A stretch of DNA of 64,000 nt, from assembly GCF_008728515.1 (NCBI RefSeq), contig NC_044981.1, forward strand, positions 127,508,884 to 127,572,883, written 5' to 3'. Numbering within the stretch: the stretch's first letter is position 1; the number at the start of each line of letters is the position of its first letter. Below the pieces are notes generated by a model. The model searched no databases, was not told the DNA's origin, and saw only the letters and a program-made list of their open reading frames with translations. A program made the translations under genes and the position numbers. Positions 46,111-59,394 of the stretch are shown here, piece after piece. This stretch comes from Papio anubis (lineage: Eukaryota > Chordata > Mammalia > Primates > Cercopithecidae).

Positions 46111-46613
46111 CAGTTGGCTCTCCGCATCTGTGGGTTCCATATCTGTGAGTTCCACATTTGTGGGATCCACATCCATAGATTCAATCAATGGCAGATCAAA
46201 AAAATTCAGAAAAAAATAATTGTTGTGTATTGAACAAGTATAGGTTTTTTCCTTGCCATTATCCCCTAACAATATAACAACTATTTCCACAGCATTTACA
46301 TTGTATTAGCTATTGTAAGTAATCTAGAGATGATTTAAAGTATACAGGAATTAATGGACACAATGTACATTATTCTGGTGATAGATACACTCACAGCTTT
46401 GACTTTGACCACTATGCAATACATCCATGTAACAAAATTACACTTGTACCCCATGAATTTATACAAATAATAAAAAAAAAAATTATATGGGAAGATGTGT
46501 GTAGATTATATGCAAACACTATGCTATTTTATATCAGGGACTTGAGCATCCACGGACTTTGGTGTCCTTGCAGGTCCTGAAACAAGTCCCGCATGGATAC
46601 TAAGGAACAACTG
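46111..46613 (+). mobile_element. Tigger/MER2 element split by an L1 end
   Basis: Starts CAGTTGGCTCTCCGCATCTG and ends GGATACTAAGGAACAACTG, imperfect inverted ends of a MER2 type. The interior TTTACATTGTATTAGCTATT and TTTTATATCAGGGACTTGAG are typical. Interrupted at 46351-46483. Confidence 0.88.
46351..46483 (+). mobile_element. Truncated L1 3' end nested in MER2
   Basis: TATTCTGGTGATAGATACAC and AATTACACTTGTACCCCATG followed by AATAATAAAAAAAAA are the end of a primate L1 (PB/MA age). TATACAGGAA (46341) and TATATGGGAA (46484) are the decayed target duplication. Confidence 0.85.
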
Positions 46614-48493
46614 TAACATGAAGATGGTATGAGATCTGCACACAAAACTCCTGCCATAAAGCACAGTGCCTCAGCTAGATGTAATCTCCCTCTTGACTCT
46701 GATCTCTCTAGCAGCCAATGCAGAGAGGGGAACAGAAACACAAACAGATGTAAGATTTGGTGCCTGTAAGCTCAAAAGGAAACCCATGGGTTAGAAAAAG
46801 CACTATTCCTGGTATTGCTATCTGGAGGGATTATTTTCCATGGGACAAAAGAATAAGAAAGACCTTAGCTCTTCAGAGCCTACAGTGTCCTTTATGAGAC
46901 AGAATGGACACACGTGAAACAGGAGGAATAATAACAGGCAGTGTGTGCAGGCTTCTGGTGTTACCCAAGGGAAGAGGGGATGGGACACTGAGGAACTGTC
47001 AAGGCAATGTTGTGGGGAAAGGGTGAAAACAGCTAAGATTAGGGACGAGGCGAAAATGCAGCGATGTCATCCAGGGAGCGAGAAAGCAGGAAAGAGGCAG
47101 GAAGCTGCAATTTGTACATTGCCAGTGGGAGGGGATGTGTGTGTCTGGGGAGGAGCAGAGAGAGAAAGGGTTAAATGACAACATAAAACAAGCCCTCACT
47201 ATATGCCTCCATGCCTCCAAGTGTTATTTATATAACTCCTCTCATTTAATTCTCACACAAAACACCTGTGGCATAGGTACCATTCATCGCATCCATTTTA
47301 TAGACTAGGCAATTTGAAAGGAAGAGAGGATTTAGGCGCCATACTCAAGGTTACCCGGGTAAGAAATGATGGAGCAAGAATGTCACCCACGGGACCACAC
47401 CCCTATATTCAAGTTCTTATCAGGAACAATAAAAGGAACCTGGGAAATTGTGTGCTCAGGGCACCAGGGCCTTGGAATCCAGGAAAGTGTTGAGATGGGG
47501 TGTGAGAGTCACCAGACTTCTTAGCAAAGAAATATAATTCTACTAAAACAAGGTCCGGGTTACAGTGGTAGGCTTTCCTTGCCTAGTTGCTGGAACAAGG
47601 TTTCCTGACTTTGGGTTTGCAGTGTAATGTTCTAGCTTTTAAACTTTCCTAGGGCATAAAGCTTGCGCCATCTCCACTGATGTCAACAGCACTGTCTATG
47701 AAGAGAAATGTTCACTCTGAAAGCTCAGAGGCTCAGTGTATAACTTGAAATACTACATAGCAGGATGGATTATCATAATATTTTCCAGGAACTGAGTATC
47801 TCAAAAATGACAAGACAAAGATAACAGACAGGTATTCTGAATTGCCTTCTATTCCGAATTTAATGTTTTCCTAAACACAATTACCAGGGTAGTTACAGTA
47901 TTTGAAATAATTCTGAATAAATCATGTTTCTCTAGCCTCAAGAATGCAGGTGAAACACATATCTCTCTGGTGTCTATCTGTCCATACGAATTCCCAAAAC
48001 ATTAAATTGACACAGGAAACCAGTTAGAAAACAAAATTTAATGTTATCTTTTCAATTACTGAGCTTGCATTTGCAGTCGCTACAACAGTGTGACATATTA
48101 TAGTGACTACTTGAAGGTGAATAGTAAAATATGGTGAATATGAAGTACGATGCAGGGCTTACGGCAATGATTAGATGCACGTGGAGCCAAGAACTTGGAT
48201 CTTAAAGAACAAGTGACAAAACAGGAAGCAGAATGAAATATCTTAATATCATAATATCTTGTATGTAAATTTAAATTTACATAAAGATACACACAGAAAA
48301 GAAAAATACTTGAAACGAATGGAGGGAAGGGGAATGAAGGTGAGAATGGAAATGTGAGAACCAAGAAAGACAGGATTGTTTCTGTTTTGCTCTGGTTAAG
48401 AATTTTTCCAAAGTCTTTAAAATGGCCTATCAGAATTTTTTTTTTTTTTCTATTTAACTGGGCTTCAATCAGTATAGAATTTTCTTTTCTATT
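46614..48493. other. MYBL1 intron 15, no exon recognised
   Basis: 47220-47390 contains a MIR/L2-like patch (CTCATTTAATTCTCACACAA, TTATAGACTAGGCAATTTG). Otherwise unassigned. Confidence 0.45.
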
Positions 48494-48787
48494 TTTCTTT
48501 TTTTAGACATAGGGCCTCATTCTGTTGCCCAGCTTAGAGTGCAGGGGCATGATCACAGCTCCCTCAAACTCCTGGGCTCAAGCGAGCCTCCCGCCTCAGC
48601 CTCCTAAGTAGCTGGGACTAGAGGCGTGTGTCACCATGCCCAGCTATGTTTTTTTTTTAATTTTTTTTGTAGAGGGGGTGGGTCTCGCTATGTTGCCTAG
48701 GCTGGTCTCAAACTCCTGGCCTCAAGTGATCTTCCTGCCTTGGCCTCTCAAAGTGTTGGGATTAAGGATAAGCCACTACAACAAGCC
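48494..48787 (-). mobile_element. Alu (AluJ-like)
   Basis: Diverged minus-strand Alu. Confidence 0.87.
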
Positions 48788-48884
48788 AGAATTAATTTTC
48801 TAAATGTGTAAATTATCTTAAATGTTATGTTAAAACAATTTTACGCGTGCTATTACTATGCTTCCTGTTAAAAGTCAAGTTCTG

Positions 48885-49179
48885 TGTCTTTTTTGTTTTT
48901 GTTTGTGAGAGAGGGTCTTGCTCCTTGCCCAGGCTGGCACGATCACAGCTCACTGTAGCCTCCATCTCCAGGGTTAAAGTTGATTCTCCAACCTCAGCCT
49001 CCTCAGTAGCTCGGACTACAGGCAGGTGCACACTACACTTGGCTAATTTTTGTATTTTTTGTAGAGACAGGGTCTCGCTGTGTTGCACAGGCTGGTCTCA
49101 ACCTCCTGGACTGAAGTGATCCACCTGCGTTGGCCTCCCAAAGTGCTGGGATTACAGGCATGAACCACTACACCTGGCC
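48885..49179 (-). mobile_element. Alu
   Basis: Flanked by TAAAAGTCAAGTTCTG at about 48869-48884 and 49180-49195. Confidence 0.93.
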
Positions 49180-49195
49180 TAAAAGTCAAGTTCTG

Positions 49196-52100
49196 ATCCT
49201 TTGTAATATAGTCCTTAGGTTGACTCAGAATTCCCAAAGTCAGTTCAGGAGAATCTAGTACTAAGTATTATCAACTGAATGTATTTTCAACTTGAAATTT
49301 GACTGTGTTGCTGTGAGATCCCCTACATGGCTCATCACTTCATTCATATTTAGCTCTTCCTCCAGGACCAGGTATTTAAAAATGAGATCACTATAAAGAA
49401 GGTACCATATATTTGTAATCAGAGTTCTGAGAGACCTTTCCAAATCGTTAGCTTCTCCTAAGCCAAAAGAGAATTTACCAAGAAACAAATAAAAATGAAA
49501 TATCCAAATTCCAGAAAGCATAGCATTTCTGAGTCATACATTCCATGAAGCTCAGAGCTAGGGCAGCCAAGATGACTTGGAACGCCTGATTCTCCCAGAA
49601 CAGACAAACACCAGGATGTGGTAGCCACTGTGTACAAGAACCACTGTGTGTAGGAACAAAAAGGCCACCAAGCATGACCGAGGGAGCTCCTTTTCTGCAC
49701 CAGGAAAGCACAAGACAAGCACATCTTACCACAATAAATGAAACAAACTGGTCAGAGTAGACATATGCCTATGCTATGAAAGTCAAGGAAGATCAGAAGA
49801 TTGAGTACTTTGGTACAAAAAAAAAGAAATGCTCCCTTTCTCCCATCTTACCTGAAGCCTGGGGCCCCATGCCAACTTTTCATGCAGACAGAATTATTTT
49901 TGACAAAGGAAGATTAATGTCTTTGTGCTGGAAGAATATTTTTAAATACTGTCATACATAATCTTTGCAAATTCTCCTTGTTCTCTCTCCATAAACTTTA
50001 GTTTCATTTACACTAAAGAAATGCTGAGAATTATGGGTTTCTGCATATGAATTCTTGTGAAGTTACTAACCCATGGTGCTCTTGCAGACATGTCACTCTA
50101 TCATAATTCATTTCAACATTAATAATCCTACCCACACATCCTCCTCCTGTGGCCGGGGAGTCATCTTGCTTATCCTGTAATGTGCCTTTAATTGCCCCCG
50201 GGCAGAAGTGAACTATAAACAGTCTGTCAAAGCTTTAACTGGGATATCCTGTTAAAGCACTTTAAATAAATATTGCCATCCTTTGTAGAAAACAGAAGAA
50301 ATAAAAAGAAACAAGACCATGTCCACAGGTGGTTTTCTGTCAGAATTAGATGATCTTCACATTTTCATTCAGAACATGAATAGTTTTTTCATCAAGCTGA
50401 ACAAAAACGGTTCTTCTTATTATATTCATACAGCAACTTCACCCAGTATCTGCTGGCTTCAAAAGCCTTGACAAATTATGTGTTTTACAATTTGCTGACC
50501 TAATAAGAAACTTGTATAAACTGAAGAAAAAAAAAAAAAGGTAAAACCAAAGCAACTCATCAGATGGTATTATGTTTTCATTATGTTTTGTTTTAAAACA
50601 ATAAGCAGGCATCCATGGTATCTAAAACAGTAAAAAATAAGAATTTTCTGCTTATTCTATTTCACCTATCTGAAAAAAAAATACTTACTCTGGACTAAAA
50701 TTCTAAAAATGAGAATTCCTTCCCAAAGGGATATCTTTTGAAAAAATGGATCAGTTATAAGATAGACTGTAGAAATCTTTAGTTGTCTCTTGAAAGTCAG
50801 GGATAAGCTTAAACTGAAATGTTGCTAAGCTAAGGTTAATGGTTACCTAACTTTTGTCGAGAGTAAATGCTTCCTTAGGTTGGCACAAATCAATTAAATG
50901 CCTCCAACTTCAGCACTGCTGATTTTCTACAGAAAATAATCTTAAAAGTTAGGGAATTAAAAATCAAGATGGTGACTAGAAGTTGCCTCATCCACCAATG
51001 CCTCCACTTCCCAAGTCTAAATTAACAATTGCAAATGTGGATGGATGTGGATGGACCTTTCCCAAATTTGGAGTTTGTCCCAGATGTCTCTAGAGGTCTC
51101 TTCACCTTACATGTTGATAGACTTTCTAAGTTTATATGATATAGCCTAGGGTGGCACAACTTTTTGCAATATTCTTTTCCTTAGTCACAAATGAGTTCCA
51201 GACTATTAAAGATTAAGACCAGAGCCAAATTGCTCTAAAGCAATTCTATCTTTGCTGGCCTGCCCAAGGAAGATTTTATCTCAGAATGTTTATTCTCTCT
51301 AAGTGTCACCAAACAAAACAAATGAAAAATCCACATCTCAAAATGTCTGGGGCAGGGCATTCTGACTCTCCCTTCACTTAGCCCTTCTCAGTTCAACCCA
51401 AAAGCTGTACATAGAAAAGCTGCTTAATTTATAACATTTTTTGAAAGCAGGTCACTGAGTTACTACTGACAGCTATGTGAACTTCTGCCAGGGTAAGTGG
51501 AAAAAAGTGACCAAAAGGGAGAACCAAATGAGTGTGCAGGCATCCAGGGGAGCGGGTCAGCACAGCACACTAGATGAAAAAGGCTCAGAAAGGTCTCTGT
51601 CATGTGCAGACGGTTTCCATGTCTGCTTAAATGCCAACACGAGCAGCAGAAAAATAGAGAAAACCAGTAAATCAGTTGCTTCATCTCCATCATACCGCGA
51701 GGTCTGACTACCTTTATTTCAAGGAATCAGTTGAATCAGCTCTCTCTTTTGGTGACCCACTGACACAGTTCTGTAGGAGTGGGACAGGGAATAGCATGCC
51801 AGAGGAAATAATATACCACAATGAAAAAAACAAAACAACAAAAAAACCCAAAAAACCACCCTGGCCTTTGGTGAGGGCTTCTTGCCTGCATTTCAAGGAC
51901 AGGGACTATGTGGAGCCTCTGCCTAATATACCACCGGTGTACAGTGGCAAGTGTGCCGCCATCTTGAAAGCAATATTATATCCATTTGATCTTCACAGTA
52001 ACCTGTGTGATGAGTGAAGGATATTCCATGGTCCCGAACTTATAGTTTGCTTAATTTTGTTCACTTGATGAATTAAAGTCATGCCATTTGAAAATGGTAG

Positions 52101-53231
52101 AGTCTAGCCTGGAACCCAGGTTCTGTTGCCCCCATATGCTTGTTTATTATACTGCTTATCAATGCCTATAAGGCAAAAAGGATTTGCCTTATTTTTTGAA
52201 AAATATAAAAGTTCATAAACAAATAACATAAAGATAGGAGCAATCTAAAACACACTGAACCGAAAGCTAAGGAGAGTATCAACTGCTAGCAATATTTTAA
52301 AATTCTTTGATGCTGTGCAAATGTGTTTAAATAATAATGGCTGGAGAAATTTCTTTAACTTAAATTTCTTGTTTTAAAAAAGTCAGGCCACGGGCAAGCC
52401 AAGTCAGGAAATTAAAATTTAAGGCTGTCATTTTGTGGTTACGAAAAAGAGGAAAGTGAGTGAGTAGAAAGCCTATGAACACAACTTTTACACTTGGGTT
52501 TTAAATAGGAATAAAAGGAAATTATAATTTAAGAGAAAAATACAGAAGTTCAGAAGGCTTATAACTTAAAGTAGAGTTTTTGATCTACCAATAAAAATGT
52601 CTACCTTAAGAAAAGTTGATTAGCATAATGTGCTTATTTCAAAACATAAAGGAAATGGAAAGCATGCTGAGGAAAGCAGGCAACTCTTTTCTCCTTGCTG
52701 AGGAGGGAGCTGTGCGTCTGCCTCGGTCTCTCTCGGGTAACTACTGAATGGCGGAATCCAGCAGCATTCCACAGTGCCTTTCCTGCCACAAATGCACACT
52801 TTCTAGGCTGACTGTTTTCACTACTTACTCATTTGTGACCATTTTATAAGCTTCTATACTCTATCCTCCACCCCACACAATGTGGAGAAAAGGCTGAATA
52901 CTGACAATGATACGACATGAAAATCTCATATATTCTGGGCCACATGAAAGACACAAATATAAAAAAATCTCAGAACATTTTTATTGTAAGAATATCCTGT
53001 TTGCTTTTACAATTTAAAATTAAAACAACTGTGAAAAAAATAAAAGAAACACAACGATTATAAGATTATGCAGCTGTTGCAAATTCCTTTTGGAAAAAGA
53101 CTAAGTAATTTAAAAAAACAAACATAACATGATTGTACATAATGGCTTATAAAAGCCTCTATTTAAGCACTGTAGATTATAGATTAGGGGATACGTGGAG
53201 AGTTCCGGATTATTAAAATTCACTGAATCTT
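49196..53231. other. Alu-free block of MYBL1 intron 15
   Basis: About 4 kb without an Alu, mostly AT-rich. No exon recognised. An open frame of 113 codons (51676-52017, plus) has no recognisable feature. Confidence 0.45.
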
Positions 53232-53530
53232 GGCTGGGTGTGGTGGCTCACACTTGTAATCCCAGTACTTTGGGAGTCTGAGACAGGCAGATCACCTGAG
53301 GTTGGGAGTTTGAGCCTGGCCTGGCCAACATGGTGAAACCATGTCTCTACTAAAAATACAAAAATTAGCCGAGCGTGGTGGCGGGCGCCTGTAATCCCAG
53401 CTACTTGGGAGATTGAGGCAGAAGAATCGCTTGGACCCAGAAGGTGGTGGTTGCAGTAAGCTGAGATTGTACCACTGCACTACAGCCTGAGTGACAGACT
53501 GAGACTCTGTCTCAAATAAAAAAAAAAAAT
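53232..53530 (+). mobile_element. Alu, antisense to MYBL1
   Basis: Full plus-strand Alu. Confidence 0.93.
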
Positions 53531-53669
53531 TATTTGTATCTCAATGACAACCCACATAACAATGGGCAGACTTAGCACCCTGATTTTGGTGTCTATGCAC
53601 CATTTCTCACTAAGAGGATTCAGAGCACCATGGGGAAATGGCTGATTCCAGAAAGAGAGTAAGGAAATG

Positions 53670-53840
53670 TGGCTATTAAATTAAAGCAACTTAAATTCAT
53701 TCAAATTGAAAATTCTGTTCCTCAGCAGCACTTGCCATATTTCAAGTGCTCAAAAGCCACTGGCTATCATAGTGGATAGCAGCATATTAGAAATTTCCTT
53801 CACATCACTATAGAAGTTCTATTAGACAGCACTGGACTAG
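53670..53840 (-). mobile_element. hAT-Charlie-like fragment
   Basis: CTTGCCATATTTCAAGTGCT and AGTTCTATTAGACAGCACTG are one end of a Charlie-type element. Confidence 0.6.
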
Positions 53841-54081
53841 AGAGTAAAAGAGATTTAAGAGGCTTAACCAAATGCAATGTGTGAAATTGTTTCAATTTTG
53901 ATTCTTTTTTGGATTAATGGGAAATTTAAATATACCAGAGAATGAGAAGATTAAAGAATTATTGTTAAATATGTAATGATGGTATTAGGTTATATATAAA
54001 AATGTCTATGTTTAGAGACACATCTGGAAGTACATGAGAATAAAATGTTATATTAGTTGGAATTTACTTTAAAATACTTCA

Positions 54082-54200
54082 GGCTGGACAGGGTGGCTCC
54101 TGCCTGTAATCCCAGCACTTTTGGAGGTCAAGGCAGAAGTATTGCTTGAGCCCAGGAGTTTGAGGCCAGGCTGGGCAACACAGGGAGACCCCATCTCTAC

Positions 54201-54232
<32 letters not shown>

Positions 54233-54405
54233 ACTAGCTGGACATGGTGGCATGTGCCTATATTCCTAGCTACTCAGGAGGCTGAGGTAGGAGGATTGCT
54301 TGAGTCCAGGAGGTAGACTAGAGCAAGCCATGATCTTGCCACTGCACTCCAGCCTGGGTGACAGAGCAAGGCCTTGTCTCAAAACAAAACAAAACAAAAC
54401 AAAAA
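54082..54405 (+). mobile_element. Alu (old) with (AAAAC)n runs
   Basis: Diverged plus-strand Alu with an (AAAAC)n in the middle A-rich linker and another at the tail. Confidence 0.9.
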
Positions 54406-54411
54406 AATACC

Positions 54412-54706
54412 GGGCTGGTGCAGTGCCTCACATCTGTAATCCCAGCACTTTGGGAGGCCGAGGTGGGCAGATCATGAGGTCAGGAGATCGAGACCATCCT
54501 GGCTAACACAGTGAAACCCTGTCTCTACTAAAAATACCAAAAATTAGCTGGGCGTGGTGACACGCGCTTTTAGTCACAGCTACTTGGGAGGCTGAGGCAG
54601 AAGAATCGCTTGAACCTGAGAGATGGAGGTTGCAGTGAGCCGAGATCGTGCCACTGCACTCCAGCCTGGGTGACAGAAAAAGACACTGTTTCCAAAAAAA
54701 AAAAAA
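54412..54706 (+). mobile_element. Alu
   Basis: Plus-strand Alu directly after the previous one. Confidence 0.92.
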
Positions 54707-54756
54707 TTAAAAATTTAAAAACAAAATTAAAACTTCATAAAAAAAGAGATGAAGTA

Positions 54757-55038
54757 GGCCTGGCGCGGTGGCTCGCATCTATTATCCCAGCACTTTGGGA
54801 GGCCGAGGCAGGTGGATCACTTGAGGTCAGCAGTTCGAGACCAGCCTAGCCAACATGGTGAAACCCCATCTCTACTAAAAATACAAAAATTAGCTGGGCA
54901 TGGTGGCGGACATCTGTAGTCCCAGCTACTCAGGGGACTGAGGCAGGAGAATCACTTGAACCCGGGAGGTAGAGGTTGCAGTGACCTGATATCACGTCAC
55001 TGCACCCCAGCCTGGGCGACAGAGTGAGATTCTATCTC
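54757..55038 (+). mobile_element. Alu, left arm of an inverted pair
   Basis: Plus-strand Alu whose last bases and tail resume at 55340-55361 after an AluYR. Its own duplication AAAAGAGATGAAGTA / AAAAGAGATGAGGTA lies at about 54742 and 55362. Confidence 0.93.
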
Positions 55039-55339
55039 TTTTTTTTTTTTTTTTTTTGAGATGGAGTCTCACTCTGTTGCCTGGGCTGGAGTGCGGTGGC
55101 CGGATCTCAGCTCACTGCAAGCTCCGCCTCCCGGGTTCACGCCATTCTCCTGTCTCAGCCTCCCGAGTAGCTGGGACTACAGGCACCCACCACCTCGCCC
55201 GGCTAGTTTTTTGTAGTTTTTAGTAGAGACAGGGTTTCACCGTGTTAGCCAGGATGGTCTCGATCTCCTGACCTCGTAATCCGCCTGTCTCGGCCTCCCA
55301 AAGTGCTGGGATTACAGGCTTGAGCCACCGCGCCCGGCC
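55039..55339 (-). mobile_element. AluYR-type young Alu inserted in the tail of another Alu
   Basis: Near-consensus copy with GTGCGGTGGCCGGATCTCAG, CCACCTCGCCCGGCTAG and GGCTTGAGCCACCGCGCC. Flanked by GATTCTATCTC at 55028-55038 and 55340-55350. Same strand as MYBL1. Confidence 0.96.
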
Positions 55340-55361
55340 GATTCTATCTCAAGAAAAAAAA

Positions 55362-56397
55362 AAGAGATGAGGTAAATATGGCAAAATGATAACAAGTGTT
55401 AACTCTAGAACATAGTATATTTTCCACACTTCTACATGTGTATAAAATTTATAATAAAATGTCAAACACATAGTTTCTTGGCATTTCTAATTTTAAAACA
55501 GCAAATGTAATTTATACATATTTACAAATAAGCATGTGCATTTATATGTATGTTAGAAGCAAAACCGTAATGGCCCAGTATATGGGCCTCAAAAACAGTA
55601 ATAATTGCTTTTCTAAAATGTTATTGCCATAATCAAGCTGGGGTGATTAAAACTGAAATGATAAAACACAAAATTGCGCAGTTCCTGTGTTCTTCAATAA
55701 ACTGTTCTTGCACCTAAGTTATTTAGACAATTTATAGGGACAGACGATCAACTGCATTACACCAGTTGCAAATATTTTACATTTTAGAAGTATTCAAATT
55801 TTAAAATATTTTGAAACTCCTATTTTGCTGTTTTAATAAAAGCATTATGACAAAAATGTCTAGATGGTTTGCCTAAAATCCCACTTAATATTTGATTTAT
55901 TGTAATTACAAATTACAAAAATTAGAGATTATATAAAGTACTCTTAAGTAAAATACATATCATTTAATAAATGTGCAATATGTTCAATAATACCATGTGT
56001 GAGAAATATGCCTAATTAGGTCAAATTGGATTATCAATAGAACTGTATGAAATAGCACTGTGTTTTAAACAAATAAAATTAACAAATTGCATAAAAACAT
56101 CCATAGAAATATTACTGAGTCAGGATTATATGAAATATAGGCCATATATGTTTAAATATTTAGAGTCACTTGACGCATTTTCCAATACTTATCACAATAG
56201 TCTGAAACATTTTAGAAATCACATATTTCTGTGGTATCAGAAGCTAGAACTCCATGACATAAAATGAAGGAGATGCTTGGTGTATAGCATTCATTCACTT
56301 AGTGAAGATTTATTTTCTTCTCCCAACTGGCAAGTATGCAGAGCAACATTCAGTAAGTATTTCTTAAAATAAATTAGTATCTATTATAGCAGATTAA
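55362..56397. other. AT-rich MYBL1 intron, nothing recognised
   Basis: No Alu, no exon and no confident repeat. Confidence 0.5.
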
Positions 56398-56702
56398 TTT
56401 TTTTTTTTTTTTTTTTTTTTTGAGATGGAGTCTCACTCTATTGCCTAGGCTGAAGAGAAATGGTGCGATCTGGGCTTACTGCAACTTTCACCTCCCGGGT
56501 TCAAGCAATTCTCCTGCTGCAGCCTCCTGAGTAGCTGGAATTACAGGTGTGCACCACCATGCCTGGCTAGTTTTTTGAATTTTTAGTAAAGACAGGGTTT
56601 CACCATGTTGGCCAGGCTGGTTTCGAACTCCTGACTTTGTGATCCACCCGCCTCAGCCTCTTCAAAGTGCTGGGATTACAGGCGTGAGCCACTGCGGCCG
56701 GC
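56398..56702 (-). mobile_element. Alu (outer of a nested pair)
   Basis: Minus-strand Alu adjoining an older one. TTATAGCAGATTA at 56384-56396 and 56987-56999 brackets both. Confidence 0.92.
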
Positions 56703-56986
56703 CTTAAAAAAATTTTTTTAGAGACAAGGTCTTGCTCTTGTCTCCCAGGTTAGAGTGCAGGGGTATAATCACAGCTCACCGTAACCTTGAACTCCTGGGC
56801 TTAAGGGATCCTCCTGCCCTAGCCTCCCAAGTAGCTAGGATTACAGGTGTGCACTACACCCAGCTAATTATTTTTTAATGGAAACTGAGTCTAGCTATGT
56901 TGTGCAGGCTGGTCTCAAACTATCTATCCTCCAGTCTCGGCTTCCCAAAGTGTTGTGATGACAGGTGTGAGCTACTGAGCCTGGCT
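56703..56986 (-). mobile_element. Alu (AluJ-like)
   Basis: Diverged minus-strand Alu; the pair shares one target duplication. Confidence 0.9.
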
Positions 56987-56999
56987 TTATAGCAGATTA

Positions 57000-57690
57000 T
57001 TAAAACATATATGGTCAGTGTAAACCAGTGAACTATACAGTTTAGACAGGAGTGTTGACTCTAAAATTAACTTTTAAGTCTCAATTATTCAGTTTGGTAG
57101 AACTGACAAATGTTACCTTCACCATACACAACAATCTCAGTGTACAGATGTTAGAATCCATAAAGTGCCAGTATGACTCACTGATAGACAGGAGAATACA
57201 GATTAATAAAGTAGAGCTACGACTTAATTTTGAGTTTCAGAGATAATCAATATTTCCATTAAATAAAATACAAATATACTGATAAAGTTCAATACTGAAC
57301 TATGGGTTTTCAACGTATGTAATGGTAACTGTCCCCAAGTATATTTATGTGTTTACTTTTTGAAATTTAGAACAGACTTTTCCTATACTACTACAAATAC
57401 AACTTGGCCCCAGGCTAGGTTAGAAAATATACATAAAACTTAATCTAACTGAATTAAAACATTAGTAGCACTAATAGCAGGAGTTGAATTCTGTTCTCTA
57501 GAAATCAAGGGCCAAGTAACTTAGACGGGAAGGAAAAAAAAAGAAAAAGAAAAAGCTTTCCTTCTGGACCTAAGAACAGCTCTCAGGAAAAGTCTGAAAT
57601 GGCTGCCCTTTGCCTTGGAATCTTTGTAATTCCCTTTCTGGGCTCCTCTTATGTCTGGGTGGAGTTCATTTTCTCCCTCATCTCCCAATT
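57000..57690. other. MYBL1 intron 15, nothing recognised
   Basis: AT-rich, with a short A-rich run at about 57532-57555. Confidence 0.5.
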
Positions 57691-57700
57691 CTTTGCGATA

Positions 57701-57950
57701 GTTTTTTTGAGACGGAGTCTCGTTCTGTCACCCAGGCTGGAGTGCAGTGGCACGATCTCGGCTCACTGCAGCCTCTGCCTCGCGGGTTCAAGCGATCCTC
57801 CTGCCTCGGCCTCCTGAGTAGCTGGGATTAGTAGAGATGGGGTTGCACCGTGTTGGCCAGGCTGGTCTCGAACTCCTGACCTCAAGTTATCCACCTGCCT
57901 TGGCCTCCCAAAGTGCTGGGATTACAGGTGTGAGCCACTGCGTCTGGCCT
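57701..57950 (-). mobile_element. Alu with a short internal deletion
   Basis: Flanked by CTTTGCGATA (57691) and CTTTGTGATA (57951). About 45-50 bp are missing where GCTGGGATTA joins GTAGAGATGG, with the shared TTA at the joint. Confidence 0.93.
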
Positions 57951-58172
57951 CTTTGTGATATTCTGAGTCTTCTCCACACGGGGCCGACTCTAGACTCACT
58001 GACATAGGAACTTGTCCAGATTCCCAATAAATACTGACTCCCTGTCTCACACTCCAGTCCACAGCCATTTTACCAAAACAATTGCTGTCAGAGAAAGGCC
58101 AGGAAGGAATCAATCTGATTTAATTAAACAAAATGTGCTTGCAACCCTTATTTCAAAATAATACTAAGCATT

Positions 58173-58488
58173 GGCCAGGTGCGGTGGCTCACACCTGTAA
58201 TCCCAGCACTGTAGGAGGCCGAGGCGGGCAGATCACTTGAAACCAGGAATTCGAGACCTGCCTGGCCAACATGGCAAAACTCCGTCTTTACCCAAAAATA
58301 CAAAAAAAATAGCTGGGTGCTGGTGGCTCACACCTGTAATTCCAGCTACTTGGGAGGCTGAGGTATGAGAATCACTTGAATCTGGGAGGTGGAGATTGCA
58401 GTGAGCTGAGATCACCCCACTACACTCTAGCCTGGGCCACGGGGTAAGACCCTGTCTCAAGAAACAAAACAACAACAACAAAACCCGA
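58173..58488 (+). mobile_element. Alu, antisense to MYBL1
   Basis: Plus-strand Alu with an (AAC)n-type tail; ACTAAGCA flanks both sides. Confidence 0.92.
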
Positions 58489-58499
58489 AAAACTAAGCA

Positions 58500-59361
58500 T
58501 CGCAAATACTTAAACAGGGCAAGTTTTAAGATTCTCACAATTTGGAATGAGAAACTATCACAAAGATGGGAAACCCCTTTAAGGGAATGGTCAGACTCTC
58601 AAAGGTTGCTATCCTATGATCGTGCCATTTAACTTACAGCAAGAAATATGACTTTCAGCTTCTGAATCCAGGCTCTTCAATTTCTCTAGGGTTATGAAGT
58701 TTCCCTCTGCATGGCACAGGGGGATGGAGGAGAGAGGGCTCTGCAGGTGGCTGGGTATTGGGCTATTTAATGTTAGAAACTGCTTTAAATAATTTAGGGA
58801 AGCAAAATTTGCATTCTTATTTACATTTGGCTCAGGATTAATTTGGAATTTGTTATATTTCATCAACACACACTCACTTTAGGGTTACAAGGGAAATCTC
58901 TTTTGATATTAAAACCTCACAGCAGATGGTCAACTTCAGATTGGCCTCACAACATTGACAGTTGACTTTCTTATTCTGACAGTCAAATACATTGCAATTA
59001 TTTTCTGTCTGACTAATTTCAGACTTCATTTAAAATTGGAACAGTCTCTGAGCTTTGGTTGCCTAGGGATACAGCATAAAAAATAAAAAATTTGGAATAA
59101 ACTATATCGATATATTTTTATAAAACATTTGAGGGCAGAAGAAGATAGTGACACACATGTAATACATGATCTTAGTCTCAGTCACAATAAGAAATGTTTC
59201 ATTTCATCATGCTTTGGGAAATCTGCACTCAAAAATTTCTAGCATGTCTCATGTGAGTAGCAAAAAGGAATTATTGGATTTTTCTAGACATCAAGAAATA
59301 GTATAAAAGCATTACTCCTCTATGTTAAAATGTTGAAAACAAAAAACAGACCACCGGCACT

Positions 59362-59394
<33 letters not shown>

